A DNA stretch of 64,000 nucleotides, taken from Nocardioides sp. Soil805 (lineage in GTDB: Bacteria > Actinomycetota > Actinomycetes > Propionibacteriales > Nocardioidaceae). The DNA lies in the NCBI RefSeq assembly GCF_001429625.1, contig NZ_LMSU01000002.1:558001-622000 (forward strand), read 5' to 3'. Position numbers and translations under genes: made by a program. Positions 35,085-44,083 of this stretch are shown one piece after another (position 1 is the first letter of the stretch; each line of letters starts with the position of its first letter). The notes under the pieces are model-generated. The model did no database searches. It was given only the letters and a program-made list of their open reading frames with translations, and was not told where the DNA came from.

Positions 35085-35127
35085 GAAACATGAGGTAACA
35101 CCGACCACAACATCGCGAACCTAGCGT
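35085..35127 (+). promoter_or_regulatory. nirB promoter with possible nitrogen-regulator site
   Basis: GAAAC (35085) and GTAAC (35095) precede a TAGCGT -10 hexamer at 35122, which ends seven bases before the nirB ATG. The string CCTAGCGTCG is identical to that before narK. Spacing of the two pentamers is one base short of a GlnR consensus. Confidence 0.45.
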
Positions 35128-35134
35128 CGTCGAC

Positions 35135-37774
35135 ATGACGCACCTGCGATCCACCCTCGTCGTCGTCGGCCACGGGATGGTCGGCCACCGGCTCGTCCAG
35201 GCCGCCATCGAGCGCGGGTTGACCGAGACCCACGACATCGTGGTCATCGGCGCCGAGCGCCGCCCGGCGTACGACCGCGTCGCGCTCACCAGCTTCTTCG
35301 CCGCCGACAGCGCCGACGAGCTCTCCTTGCTGCCCGCGGGGGCGTACGACGACCCGCGCGTCACCCTGGTCCTCGACGCCGAGGTGACCGAGATCGACCG
35401 CGCCGGCCGCGCCGTCACCTACGTCTCCCCGGCACCCGGCAACGTCTCCGAGCCGCTCGCCAACCCGGGCCGCGTCGAGACGATCGGGTACGACGCGCTG
35501 GTGCTGGCCACGGGCGCCGCGCCGTTCGTGCCGCCGGTCGAGGGCCGCGACAAGGACGGCTGCTTCGTCTACCGCACCATCGAGGACCTCGAGGCGATCC
35601 GGGCGGCCAGCGGGTCCGCCACCAGCGGCATCGTCATCGGCGGCGGGCTCCTCGGGCTCGAGGCGGCCAATGCGCTCGTCCAGCTCGGTCTCGAGACCCA
35701 CGTCGTCGAGATGGCTCCGCGGCTGATGCCCGTCCAGCTCGACGGCTCCGGCGGCGCGACGCTGGTCCGCCACATCGAGAAGCTGGGCGTCACCGTCCAC
35801 ACCGGGGTGCTCACCGAGGCCATCACCGGCGACGCCGCGGTGGCCGGGCTGCGGGTGCGACCGGCCGGGACCGAGGAGGGCGCGGGGACGAGCACCGTCG
35901 ACGCCGGGATCGTCGTGTTCTCCGCCGGCATCCGACCGCGCGACGCCCTGGCCCGCGAGTGCGGCCTCGACGTCGCCGAGCGCGGCGGCGTGCTCGTCGA
36001 CGAGCAGTGCCGCACCTCCGACCCGCACGTCTTCGCGATCGGCGAGTGCGCCGCGCCGGGCGGACGGATGTACGGCCTGGTCGCACCGGGCTACGCGATG
36101 GCCGAGGTCGTCGTCGATGCCCTGCGGGACGGTCCGGGCACGTTCACCGGAGCCGACATGTCCACCAAGCTCAAGCTGCTCGGCGTCGACGTGGCCAGCT
36201 TCGGCGACGCGTTCGCCACCACCCCCGACTCGCTCGAGCTCGTCTACTCCGACGCGGTCGCGGGGGTCTACAAGAAGCTCGTGGTCGCCGAGTCCGAGGA
36301 CGGCTCCTTCCGCCTCCTCGGCGGCATCCTGGTCGGCGACGCGTCGGCGTACGGCACCCTGCGCCCGCTCGTGGCGAGCGGCATCGCGCTGCCCGCGAAC
36401 CCCGAGGAGCTGATCCTCCCGGCCAGCCGCGGCGGCGTCGAGCTGGGGATGCCCGACGAGGCGCAGGTGTGCTCGTGCAACGACGTCACCAAGGCGCAGA
36501 TCGTGCACGCGGTCGCCGAGGACGGGTGCGAGACCGTGGCCGACGTCAAGAGGTGCACCCGCGCCGGCAGCACCTGCGGGAGCTGCGTGCCGCTGGTCAA
36601 GAACATCGTCGAGGAGCACTTCGCCTCCGTCGGCAAGGTCGTCGACAAGGGCCTGTGCGAGCACTTCCGGCTGACCCGGCAGGAGCTCTTCGACGTGGTG
36701 GCGGTGCACGGCTACCGCCGCTTCGACGACATCGTCGAGGCGCACGGCACCGGACGCGGCTGCGACGTCTGCAAGCCCGCGATCGCCAGCATCCTGGCCA
36801 GCCAGTTCAACGGGCACGTGCTCGACGACGACACCCGCAGGCTGCAGGACACCAACGACGCCTACCTCGCCAACATCCAGCGCAACGGCACCTACTCCGT
36901 CGTCCCGCGCATCCCGGGCGGCGAGATCACGCCGGAGAAGCTCATCGTCATCGGCGAGGTCGCCCGCGACTTCAACCTCTACACCAAGATCACCGGCGGC
37001 CAGCGGATCGACCTCTTCGGCGCCCGCATGGAGGAGCTGCCCGCGATCTGGCGCCGCCTGGTGGACGCCGGCTTCGAGTCCGGGCACGCCTACGGCAAGT
37101 CGCTGCGCACGGTGAAGTCGTGCGTCGGCTCGACCTGGTGCCGCTTCGGCGTGCAGGACTCGGTGGGCCTCGCGATCGCGCTCGAGCTGCGCTACCGCGG
37201 GCTGCGCAGCCCCCACAAGCTCAAGGGCGGCGTGAGCGGCTGCGCGCGCGAGTGCGCGGAGGCGCGCAGCAAGGACTTCGGGATCATCGCCACCGAGAAG
37301 GGCTGGAACCTGTACGTCGGCGGCAACGGCGGCGCCGTACCGGCCCACGCCCGCCTGCTGGCCGGCGACCTCGACACGCACGAGCTGATCTCCTACCTGG
37401 ACCGCTACCTCATGTTCTACATCCGCACCGCCGACCGGCTGCAGCGGACCGCCGGGTGGATCGACTCCCTCGAGGGTGGCCTCGACCGGGTGCGCGAGGT
37501 CGTCGTGGAGGACTCGCTGGGTCTCGGCGCGGAGCTGGAGGCCGAGATGGCCCGGCACGTCGGGTCCTACTTCGACGAGTGGAAGGCGACCCTCGAGGAC
37601 CCCGACAAGCTGTCGAGGTTCGTGTCCTTCGTCAACGCCCCGGACACCCCCGACCCGGCCATCTCCTTCACCGAGGAGCGCGGCCAGATCAAGCCGGCCG
37701 AGAGCGAGGGGCCGGTCGCGCTCGGCGCCACGATCCCCGTGGGTTCCCCCGACGCGGTGGGAGCCGGTCGATGA
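35135..37774 (+). CDS. nirB: assimilatory nitrite reductase [NAD(P)H] large subunit
   Basis: 879 residues. Order: FAD loop VVVGHGMVGHRL, NAD loop GIVIGGGLLGLEAANAL, BFD-like [2Fe-2S] domain (VCSCNDVTKAQIVHAV, CTRAGSTCGSC), then the ferredoxin-like repeat and siroheme/[4Fe-4S] domain with CVGSTWCRFG and SGCARECAEARSKDFG. It reduces nitrite to ammonium with six electrons from NAD(P)H. The leaderless-type TAGCGT promoter sets the ATG at 35135. Its stop overlaps nirD (ATGA). Siroheme synthesis genes are not in the window. Confidence 0.96.
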   Translation: MTHLRSTLVVVGHGMVGHRLVQAAIERGLTETHDIVVIGAERRPAYDRVALTSFFAADSADELSLLPAGAYDDPRVTLVLDAEVTEIDRAGRAVTYVSPAPGNVSEPLANPGRVETIGYDALVLATGAAPFVPPVEGRDKDGCFVYRTIEDLEAIRAASGSATSGIVIGGGLLGLEAANALVQLGLETHVVEMAPRLMPVQLDGSGGATLVRHIEKLGVTVHTGVLTEAITGDAAVAGLRVRPAGTEEGAGTSTVDAGIVVFSAGIRPRDALARECGLDVAERGGVLVDEQCRTSDPHVFAIGECAAPGGRMYGLVAPGYAMAEVVVDALRDGPGTFTGADMSTKLKLLGVDVASFGDAFATTPDSLELVYSDAVAGVYKKLVVAESEDGSFRLLGGILVGDASAYGTLRPLVASGIALPANPEELILPASRGGVELGMPDEAQVCSCNDVTKAQIVHAVAEDGCETVADVKRCTRAGSTCGSCVPLVKNIVEEHFASVGKVVDKGLCEHFRLTRQELFDVVAVHGYRRFDDIVEAHGTGRGCDVCKPAIASILASQFNGHVLDDDTRRLQDTNDAYLANIQRNGTYSVVPRIPGGEITPEKLIVIGEVARDFNLYTKITGGQRIDLFGARMEELPAIWRRLVDAGFESGHAYGKSLRTVKSCVGSTWCRFGVQDSVGLAIALELRYRGLRSPHKLKGGVSGCARECAEARSKDFGIIATEKGWNLYVGGNGGAVPAHARLLAGDLDTHELISYLDRYLMFYIRTADRLQRTAGWIDSLEGGLDRVREVVVEDSLGLGAELEAEMARHVGSYFDEWKATLEDPDKLSRFVSFVNAPDTPDPAISFTEERGQIKPAESEGPVALGATIPVGSPDAVGAGR

Positions 37775-38115
37775 GCTCCGAGTGGGAGCGGGTCTGTCCC
37801 GTGGACGACCTCGAGGTGGAGCGTGGCGTGACCGCGCTGGTCCACGGACAGGCGATCGCGATCTTCCGCACCCACGACGACGAGATCCACGCGCTGGGCA
37901 ACTACGACCCCTTCGCGCGCGCCTCGGTGCTGGCCCGCGGCATCGTCGGCACCCGCGGCGGCGTCCCGTTCGTGGCCAGCCCGATGCACAAGCACGCCTT
38001 CGACCTGCGCACCGGCCGCTGCCTCGACGACGAGACCCACAGCGTGCCGGTGTACGACGTCGTGGTCGAGGACGGCATGGTCCTGGTCGGTCGCCGCAAG
38101 CAGGCCGTCGCGTGA
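37771..38115 (+). CDS. nirD: nitrite reductase small subunit
   Basis: 114 residues with a Rieske-like fold (IAIFRTHDDEIHALGNYDPF, SPMHKHAFDLRTGRCLDD). As usual for NirD, the Cys-His ligands of true Rieske proteins are missing, so it binds no cluster and acts as the partner of NirB. It overlaps nirB upstream and the regulator gene downstream (GTGA), so all three are co-translated. Confidence 0.94.
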   Translation: MSSEWERVCPVDDLEVERGVTALVHGQAIAIFRTHDDEIHALGNYDPFARASVLARGIVGTRGGVPFVASPMHKHAFDLRTGRCLDDETHSVPVYDVVVEDGMVLVGRRKQAVA

Positions 38116-39251
38116 CGGTGGCGCCCGTACCCGACGAGGGTGGCACGCGTCCCCTGGAGGGCTATCGCATCGGGGTGACCGCCGCCCGCAAGGTCGAGGA
38201 GCAGATCGCGCTGCTGGAGCGCCGGGGCGCGCGGGTCGAGTGGGCGCCGTCGCTGTCGCAGGACCCCAACCAGGTCGACGACTCCGAGCTGCGCGCGGCC
38301 ACCGAACGGCTGCTGGCCGAGCCCGTGGACATCTTCGTCGCCACCACCGGCATCGGCATGAAGACGTGGTTCGAGGCGTCGGAGGGGTGGGGGCTGCACG
38401 ACGCGCTCGTCGAGGCGATCGGCGCCGCCGAGGTGCTGGCCCGCGGTCCCAAGAGCGTCGGCGCGCTGCGCCGGCGCGGGATCCGCGAGCTGTGGTCGCC
38501 GGGCTCCGAGTGCTTCGAGGACGTCCTGGCGCACCTGCGGGGACGTGACCTCGTCGGCCGGCGGATCGTCGTACAGGAGCACGGGCAGTCGCTGTCGATG
38601 GTCGCGCACGCCCTGCAGCGCCAGGGCGCCCGCGTCGAGGTGGTCACGGTCTACCGCGTCCAGGGTGCCGAGGACCCCGAGCCGATGTTCCGGATGGTCG
38701 ACCTGGTCGCGGACCGGGAGCTGGACGCCCTCACCTTCACCTCCGCCCCGGCGGTGGCGGCGTTCATGGAGGCGGCCGGCGTCACCGGGCGCCGCGACGA
38801 GGTCATCGCGGCCTGCCAGGCCGACGTCATCGCGGCGTGCGTGGGCCCGGTGACGGCTGCGGCCTTCGAGATGTGGGGAGTCCCGAGCATCACGCCCGAG
38901 AGGTCGCGTCTCGCGGCCATGGTCAAGCTGCTCGAGACCGAGCTGCCGTCGCGCCGCGACGGGCTCTCGCTCGAGGTCGCCGGCCACACCCTGCTGCTGC
39001 ACGGCGACCTGGTGCTCCTCGACGGGGTGGAGGTCCGCCTCTCGCCGGCCCCGCTCGCGGTCCTGCACGCCCTGGTCGTCAACCCCGGCCACGTGGTCTC
39101 CCGCTCCGAGCTGCTGGCCGGGCTGCCGAGCGGCACCGCCGGCTCCGAGCACGCGGTCGAGATGGCGGTCGCGCGGCTGCGCGCCGCCCTCGGCACCCGG
39201 GTGGTGCAGACCGTGGTGAAGCGTGGCTACCGCCTCGCGGTCGGCTCGTGA
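38112..39251 (+). CDS. nnaR: uroporphyrinogen-III synthase-like regulator with winged helix (NnaR-type)
   Basis: 379 residues. Residues about 15-270 are a HemD-like domain (IGVTAARKVEEQIALLERRGA, GRRIVVQEHGQSLSMVAHAL, LTFTSAPAVAAF). Residues 285-379 are an OmpR-type winged helix (LSPAPLAVLHALVVNPGHVVSRSELL, in parts, then VVQTVVKRGYRLAVGS). This architecture matches NnaR, the co-regulator of nitrate/nitrite assimilation with GlnR in streptomycetes and mycobacteria. It is translated together with nirBD. The HemD domain may sense a haem precursor rather than make it. GTG at 38112 overlaps the nirD stop. Confidence 0.85.
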   Translation: MTVAPVPDEGGTRPLEGYRIGVTAARKVEEQIALLERRGARVEWAPSLSQDPNQVDDSELRAATERLLAEPVDIFVATTGIGMKTWFEASEGWGLHDALVEAIGAAEVLARGPKSVGALRRRGIRELWSPGSECFEDVLAHLRGRDLVGRRIVVQEHGQSLSMVAHALQRQGARVEVVTVYRVQGAEDPEPMFRMVDLVADRELDALTFTSAPAVAAFMEAAGVTGRRDEVIAACQADVIAACVGPVTAAAFEMWGVPSITPERSRLAAMVKLLETELPSRRDGLSLEVAGHTLLLHGDLVLLDGVEVRLSPAPLAVLHALVVNPGHVVSRSELLAGLPSGTAGSEHAVEMAVARLRAALGTRVVQTVVKRGYRLAVGS

Positions 39252-39328
39252 CCTCGCCGTGACCTTTTCGTGACCTTCTAGCTGTGGTCCGACCGGCTGG
39301 GGTCCGACCGGTGCGGGCCAGGCCGGCT

Positions 39329-39396
39329 GTAACGCGCCGTCACCTCATCTCCACCCCCCACCGACGGGGTGTGGGGCGCGCGTAACGGAGCGTTAC
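39329..39396. promoter_or_regulatory. two GTAAC dyads in the regulator-ispF convergent region
   Basis: GTAACGCGCCGTCAC at 39329-39343 and GTAACGGAGCGTTAC at 39382-39396 (six-base perfect arms) lie 53 bases apart. They resemble the GTnAC half-sites of nitrogen regulators, yet no gene starts here. The rest of 39252-39451 is GC-rich, with a possible hairpin near 39352-39376. Confidence 0.35.
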
Positions 39397-39425
39397 AGCG
39401 ATGCGGCGGACCGGGGGGGTACGAC

Positions 39426-39447
39426 GGCCGGGCCGGCCGGCCCGGCC
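39426..39447. terminator. 22-bp perfect palindrome at the ispF 3' end
   Basis: GGCCGGGCCGG and its exact complement sit four bases from the ispF stop codon (39452-39454) and probably form its terminator. Confidence 0.55.
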
Positions 39448-39451
39448 GGGG

Positions 39452-39940
39452 TCAGTCCCGGGGTACGACGAGCGCGGTCGCGATCGCCGCGACCCCCTCG
39501 CCCCGGCCGGTGAGGCCGAGGCCGTCGGTGGTGGTGGCCGACACCGAGACCGGCGCCCCGACCGCCTCGCTGAGCGCCGTCTCGGCGTCCGCGCGCCGCG
39601 GGCCGAGCCGGGGCGCGTTGCCGACGACCTGGACCGCGACGTTGCCGATCTCGAAGCCCGCCACGCGCACCCGTCGCGCGGCCTCCGCGAGCAGGGTGGC
39701 GCCGGACGCCCCGGACCACTCGGGCTCGGAGGTCCCGAAGTGCGAGCCGAGGTCGCCGATGCCGGCTGCGGAGAAGAGGGCGTCGCACGCGGCGTGGGCG
39801 GCCACGTCCGCGTCGGAGTGGCCCTCGAGCCCGCGGGGCTCGTCGGGCCACGACAGCCCGGCGAGGTGCATCGGCACGCCGTCGACGAGTCGGTGGACGT
39901 CGGTGCCGATGCCGGTGCGCGGGATGTTCACCGGACCCAT
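39452..39940 (-). CDS. ispF: 2-C-methyl-D-erythritol 2,4-cyclodiphosphate synthase
   Basis: 162 residues (163 if the adjacent ATG at 39943 is used). The zinc ligands are in GIGTDVHRL (Asp, His) and GHSDADV (His), with [23 protein letters not shown] and the [14 protein letters not shown] loop. It forms MEcPP in the MEP pathway. It is divergent from the molybdoenzyme gene, whose start lies about 58 bases away. It is separated from ispD by the whole nitrate block, although the two are usually adjacent. Confidence 0.95.
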   Translation of the reverse strand: MGPVNIPRTGIGTDVHRLVDGVPMHLAGLSWPDEPRGLEGHSDADVAAHAACDALFSAAGIGDLGSHFGTSEPEWSGASGATLLAEAARRVRVAGFEIGNVAVQVVGNAPRLGPRRADAETALSEAVGAPVSVSATTTDGLGLTGRGEGVAAIATALVVPRD

Positions 39941-39997
39941 CATGCCGGGTCGCCGACCAGCGGGCGCCCGCATGGCTGCGTCCGTCAGAATGGCCGC

Positions 39998-41524
39998 ATG
40001 CATCCCTCGTCGCGCCTGCCCTGGGCGCTTGCCGGCGTCGTGACCGGCGTGGCCGGCCTGGCGACGAGCTATGCGGTGGCGATGATGCTCACCATCCGCG
40101 AGTCACCGGTGGTGGCCGTGGCCGAGCTGGTCATCCGGCTCACCCCCGGCGCGGTCGCCGAGCGGATCATCGGGGTCGTCGGCCAGCTCGACAAGCCGCT
40201 GCTGGTGGCGGGCATCCTGGTCTTCCTGCTGGCGATGTTCACGCTCGCGGGGCTGATGGCACGTACGTCGTGGGTCCGGCCCCAGCTCGTCTGGCTCGGG
40301 CTGTCCGCGATCGGCATGGTCGCCGTCCTGGTCCAGCGCGGGGCCCAGGCCGTGGACCTCGTGCCCGTGCTCGTCGGCCTCGTCACGTGGGTCGCGCTGC
40401 TGCCCGCCCTGACGGCGCCGCTGCGGATGGGCATCGACCACCCCGAGCTGGAGTCGCGCGAGCGGCGGGTCTTCCTCATGGTGGCCGGGGTGCTCGGCGT
40501 GGCCGCGGTCGGCGTCGCGACCGCCGGGCGCGTGGTCGGTGCCGGCCGGCGCCACGTCGTGGAGAGCCGGCGGCTGCTGCGCCTGGACGAGGTCACCCCG
40601 CCGGAGCCGCCTCCTGGTGCGTCGATCGGCGTCAGGGACGTCAGTCCCTGGCAGACCCCGAACGACGACTTCTACCTGATCGACACCGCCATCTCCGTCC
40701 CGGCGGTCGAGCCCAAGGACTGGCGGCTGCGCATCCACGGGATGGTCGACCGCGAGCTGGTGCTGACGTACGACGACCTCATCGCCCGGGGCCTCACCGA
40801 GGCCTGGGTCACCCTCAACTGCGTGAGCAACGAGGTCGGCGGGGGCCTGGTCGGCAACGCCTGGTGGAGCGGGGTCCGCATCGCGGACCTGCTCGAGGAG
40901 GTCGGGGTCCGCGGGGACGCCGACTGCGTCCTGCAGACCTCCGAGGACGGCTGGACCTGCGCCACCCCGCTCACCACCCTCACCGACGAGCGCGACGCGA
41001 TGCTGGCCGTCGCCATGAACGGCCGGCCGCTGCCCCTCGAGCACGGCTTCCCGGTGCGCTCGATCGTCCCCGGCCTCTACGGCTACGTCTCGGCGACCAA
41101 GTGGGTCGTCGACTTCGAGGTGACCCGCTTCGGCGACGTGGCGGCCTTCTGGACCCAGCGGGGCTGGTCCGAGCAGGGCCCGGTCAAGATCGCCTCCCGC
41201 ATCGACGTCCCCCGCTCCGGCGCCGACGTCGACCCCGGACCGCTCGAGGTCGGAGGCCTGGCCTGGAAGCAGCACACCGGCATCGCGGGGGTGGAGATCG
41301 CCCTCGACGGCGGCGCCTGGGAGAGGGCCCGGCTGGCGGAGGCTCCCACCGACGACACCTGGGTGCAGTGGGCCGGCACGATCGACGCCACCCCGGGCGA
41401 CCACTCGCTGCGGGTGCGGGCGATCGGTCGCGACGGCGACGTGCAGACCGGCGCCGTCGCGGACGTCGTACCCGACGGGGCGACGGGGTGGCACACCGTG
41501 GAGTTCAGCGTCCGCGACGCGTGA
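39998..41524 (+). CDS. membrane-anchored sulfite oxidase-type molybdoenzyme
   Basis: 508 residues. The first 170 residues hold about four to five membrane helices. The Moco domain follows: [36 protein letters not shown] (in two parts), the Mo ligand Cys in [22 protein letters not shown] and [19 protein letters not shown]. The dimerisation domain is at the end ([19 protein letters not shown]). It resembles YedY/sulfite oxidase proteins with an N-terminal membrane part; the Moco domain would face outside. The donor and substrate are not known. ATG at 39998 fits with CAGAAT ending six bases upstream. Confidence 0.88.
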   Translation: MHPSSRLPWALAGVVTGVAGLATSYAVAMMLTIRESPVVAVAELVIRLTPGAVAERIIGVVGQLDKPLLVAGILVFLLAMFTLAGLMARTSWVRPQLVWLGLSAIGMVAVLVQRGAQAVDLVPVLVGLVTWVALLPALTAPLRMGIDHPELESRERRVFLMVAGVLGVAAVGVATAGRVVGAGRRHVVESRRLLRLDEVTPPEPPPGASIGVRDVSPWQTPNDDFYLIDTAISVPAVEPKDWRLRIHGMVDRELVLTYDDLIARGLTEAWVTLNCVSNEVGGGLVGNAWWSGVRIADLLEEVGVRGDADCVLQTSEDGWTCATPLTTLTDERDAMLAVAMNGRPLPLEHGFPVRSIVPGLYGYVSATKWVVDFEVTRFGDVAAFWTQRGWSEQGPVKIASRIDVPRSGADVDPGPLEVGGLAWKQHTGIAGVEIALDGGAWERARLAEAPTDDTWVQWAGTIDATPGDHSLRVRAIGRDGDVQTGAVADVVPDGATGWHTVEFSVRDA

Positions 41525-41572
41525 TCCCGGCCACCCTGGGGGGCGGCGCGCAGTGGCAGGGACTGCCGGGCG

Positions 41573-42808
41573 TCAGCGGTTGATGACGTACGCCGTGCCG
41601 CCGCTGGCGTCGAGCCAGACGTCCTCGAGCTCGGCGCGGTCGTAGACGCGGCGCACGGCGCCGTTGCTCGCCCCGGCCGGGTCGTTGACCACCACGTCGC
41701 CGTCGGCCTCGAAGCCCACGACGACCAGGAGGTGGCCGTTGCTCGCCGAGATGGGTGCCCCGGTGAGCTGGCGGGCACCGAAGGCGACCGAGATGACCAG
41801 CGGGACGCCGGCCACGACGTAGTCCTCGGCCTCCCGCAGGTCGCGCAACCGCGTGACGTAGGCGTCGCCGCCGGCGAGCGTCGAGGCGAAGGCGGTGTTG
41901 AAGGCCCAGTTGCCGGTGCCGCCGTAGGCGTGGTCGTAGACCATCCGCGCCGTGTGGTCGACCTGCGCGTCCGCGTGCCCGGCGGTGATGTCGGGGAAGG
42001 GGCCCGGCTGGAGGCCGTAGTAGCCCAGCACCATCGCCGTGGAGGTGGGGGAGCACCAGGCCTCGCCGCCCCCGCCCCACTGCGGGTAGTGCCCGCCGTG
42101 GGTCATCTGCGAGTACGTCGGGACGTCGAGGACCGTGCCCGCCCCGGGGCCGGGTGTCGAGGTCGGCGCGTTGCCGCGGGGCGCGATCGCGCTGGCCACC
42201 GCGCCGATGCGGTCGACGCGCACGAGCGGCTTGGTGGCGGCGCTGCGGTAGAGCGTCACCCGCACCTGCCACTGGGTGACGGGGGTGGCGGCGACCCAGG
42301 TGTCGACGTTGACGCGACCGAGGTCGTCGGCCTGCGAGGCCAGCGAACGGCGGCGCACGGCCGGGTTGTCCAGCGCCCACTCCGCCATCGAGTCCCAGCT
42401 GGAGGTGCGACCGTCGGCCGTGCGCGCGCGGACGGCGACCTTGACGACGCTGTCACCGGTGGTGACGGCCTCCCACGACGGGATCAGCTCGGTGGCCCCG
42501 AAGCCGGGGGCGGCCCACGGGGAGGTCCAGCTGCCGGCCTCGTAGGCGCGGCCGTGGAGCTTTCCGGGGCGCGGCTTCTTGAGCAGCAGCGAGCCCTTCG
42601 CGGTGCGGACGCCGCGCATGGTCCCGGCCCGCCAGTCGCGACCCTTCGACCACGACGTGTGCTGGATCGCGGAGGTCGCGCGTCGCTCGGCGGCCCCGGG
42701 TGCGCCGGGGTCCGCGGACGCGGGTCCGGTCACCGGCGAGAGCGCCCCGGCGAGCAGGGCGAGCGTCGGGACGGCGAGGAGCGGGCGTCGTACCAGGGAA
42801 GGGGCCAC
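41573..42808 (-). CDS. secreted C39-like cysteine peptidase
   Basis: 411 residues. A signal peptide (LLAVPTLALLAGALSPVTGPASA) ends near residue 32. Residues about 45-210 form a beta-rich domain found in both paralogues (SWSKGRDWRAGTMRGV, TSPWAAPGFGATELIPSWEA). The peptidase domain has Cys252 in GEAWCSPTSTAMVLGYYG, His359 in NGHLLVVVGF and Asp376 in VVVNDPAG. It is probably exported and acts on the cell surface; its target is unknown. The start is GTG at 42808, with TAGCGT ending six bases upstream. The neighbouring gene 42882-44036 is a paralogue without the active residues. Confidence 0.85.
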   Translation of the reverse strand: MAPSLVRRPLLAVPTLALLAGALSPVTGPASADPGAPGAAERRATSAIQHTSWSKGRDWRAGTMRGVRTAKGSLLLKKPRPGKLHGRAYEAGSWTSPWAAPGFGATELIPSWEAVTTGDSVVKVAVRARTADGRTSSWDSMAEWALDNPAVRRRSLASQADDLGRVNVDTWVAATPVTQWQVRVTLYRSAATKPLVRVDRIGAVASAIAPRGNAPTSTPGPGAGTVLDVPTYSQMTHGGHYPQWGGGGEAWCSPTSTAMVLGYYGLQPGPFPDITAGHADAQVDHTARMVYDHAYGGTGNWAFNTAFASTLAGGDAYVTRLRDLREAEDYVVAGVPLVISVAFGARQLTGAPISASNGHLLVVVGFEADGDVVVNDPAGASNGAVRRVYDRAELEDVWLDASGGTAYVINR

Positions 42809-42881
42809 GCGGCCACGCTAACCCCATTCGTCCCACCCGTCACAGGGTTCAGCGACGTCGTCGGCAGCCGGACCAGGGCGT

Positions 42882-44036
42882 TCAGCCGGTGATGTCGTCC
42901 GACACGATGCCCGCGAGGCCGCCGGAGGAGAGCCAGTCGGCCTCGAAGTCGGCGCGGGGGATGACCTGCGGGACCGCTGCGCGGGTGGGCGCGGAGGGGT
43001 CGTGCACGATCACGTCGCCGTCCGCCTCGATGCCCACGACCAGGACGGGCCTGGCCCCGGCCTGCAGCGGCACGACGACCAGGCGGCCGCGGACCAGGTG
43101 CTCCTCGAGCGCCGTCACGTCCGCGAGCCGCGTGACCCAGCTCGAGGTCAGGCCGTCGGTGCTGAGGAAGGCGGTGGCGAACGAGAACGTGTCGGAGGCC
43201 CGGGTGCCGTTGTCGTAGCCCCGGCCGGCGGCGTAGCCGATCGGACCGCGCCCGCGGGAGACCTGCGTGCCCTGGCCCTCCATCGCCATGACGAAGGCGG
43301 CGGGTGTCGCCCAGCGCTGACCAGCGCGCGTGTCCGCGACCGAGTACGACGGGACGTCCTCCGCCACCGGCCGCCCCGCGGCCCGCCCCGGCGCCGAGGT
43401 CGGAGCGGGCACGTACGGCCCGGACGCCGTGGCCACGTCGAGCCGGTAGAGGTTGGAGATGGCGCTGTCGCGGGTGCGGTCGGACATCTCCACCCGCACC
43501 TGCCACGCCGCCTGCGGGCGGGCGCCCTCGCGGACCGACCACGACCCGCCCTCCACCCGTCCGACGTCGTCGCCCTGGCCCCGCAGGGTGCGCCGGTCGC
43601 CACTGCCGGTCACGCTCCACACCGCGACGGTGTCCCACGACCCGGTACGGCCGCCCGCCGAGCGGGTGCGGACGGAGACCTCGACCCACGCCGGTCCCGA
43701 GTAGGCCTGCCACGAGGGCGTCAGCTCCGTCACCGCGCTCCGCTGCCACCGCGACGTCCAGCTGCCCACCCGGTGCGGGCGGCCCTGCAGGTTGCGCACC
43801 CGCGCCGAGTCGGCCACGACGAGGCGTTCGCCCTTGCGCTGCAGGCCGCGCAGGGTCCCCGACCTCCAGTCGGCCGCCGAGTCCCACGTGACGTGGGTGA
43901 AGGGGGCGCCGGCGACGGGAGCCGTCGACGCGGTCGGTCTCCCCGTGGCTCCCGAGGCCGCGGTCGCCGTGGTCGCGGGCACGACGCCGAGGACGGCCAG
44001 GAGCGGTGGGACGAGGAAGCGACGCAGGCGAGGCAT
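42882..44036 (-). CDS. C39-like paralogue lacking the catalytic Cys and His
   Basis: 384 residues with a signal peptide and the same layout as the peptidase next to it (THVTWDSAADWRSGTLRGL, GSWTSRWQRSAVTELTPSWQ). The catalytic cysteine position is Ala243 (GQRWATPAAFVMAMEG) and the histidine position is Arg329 (GARPVLVVGIEADGD); the Asp is kept in VIVHDPSA. It is therefore predicted inactive. Spacing and the conserved C-terminal half argue for a kept fold. Possible roles are inhibitor, chaperone or substrate adaptor of the active paralogue. ATG at 44036 fits with TATCGT ending six bases upstream, on the other strand from the cysS promoter. Confidence 0.82.
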   Translation of the reverse strand: MPRLRRFLVPPLLAVLGVVPATTATAASGATGRPTASTAPVAGAPFTHVTWDSAADWRSGTLRGLQRKGERLVVADSARVRNLQGRPHRVGSWTSRWQRSAVTELTPSWQAYSGPAWVEVSVRTRSAGGRTGSWDTVAVWSVTGSGDRRTLRGQGDDVGRVEGGSWSVREGARPQAAWQVRVEMSDRTRDSAISNLYRLDVATASGPYVPAPTSAPGRAAGRPVAEDVPSYSVADTRAGQRWATPAAFVMAMEGQGTQVSRGRGPIGYAAGRGYDNGTRASDTFSFATAFLSTDGLTSSWVTRLADVTALEEHLVRGRLVVVPLQAGARPVLVVGIEADGDVIVHDPSAPTRAAVPQVIPRADFEADWLSSGGLAGIVSDDITG

Positions 44037-44071
44037 GCGCCGACGATAGATGAGACGTGCCGGGCCACCCC

Positions 44072-44077
44072 TAGACT
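44072..44077 (+). promoter_or_regulatory. -10 hexamer of leaderless cysS promoter
   Basis: TAGACT ends six bases before the cysS GTG. It supports the GTG at 44084. The divergent C39-like gene has TATCGT at 44048-44043. Confidence 0.55.
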
Positions 44078-44083
44078 TGCCGG

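Noticed and set aside
34994..38146. Long minus-strand open frame opposite the QueA-like gene, nirB and nirD
   Set aside because: Low-complexity Arg/Gly/Ala composition and no motifs; nirB on the plus strand has all its cofactor sites.
26563..39251. Recent genomic island with integrase or flanking repeats
   Set aside because: No integrase, no tRNA at the edge and no flanking direct repeats were seen; composition matches the neighbours.
42882..44036. Pseudogene of the C39-like peptidase
   Set aside because: There is no stop or frameshift and the signal peptide and fold are kept; only catalytic residues are lost, so a functional inactive protein is more likely.
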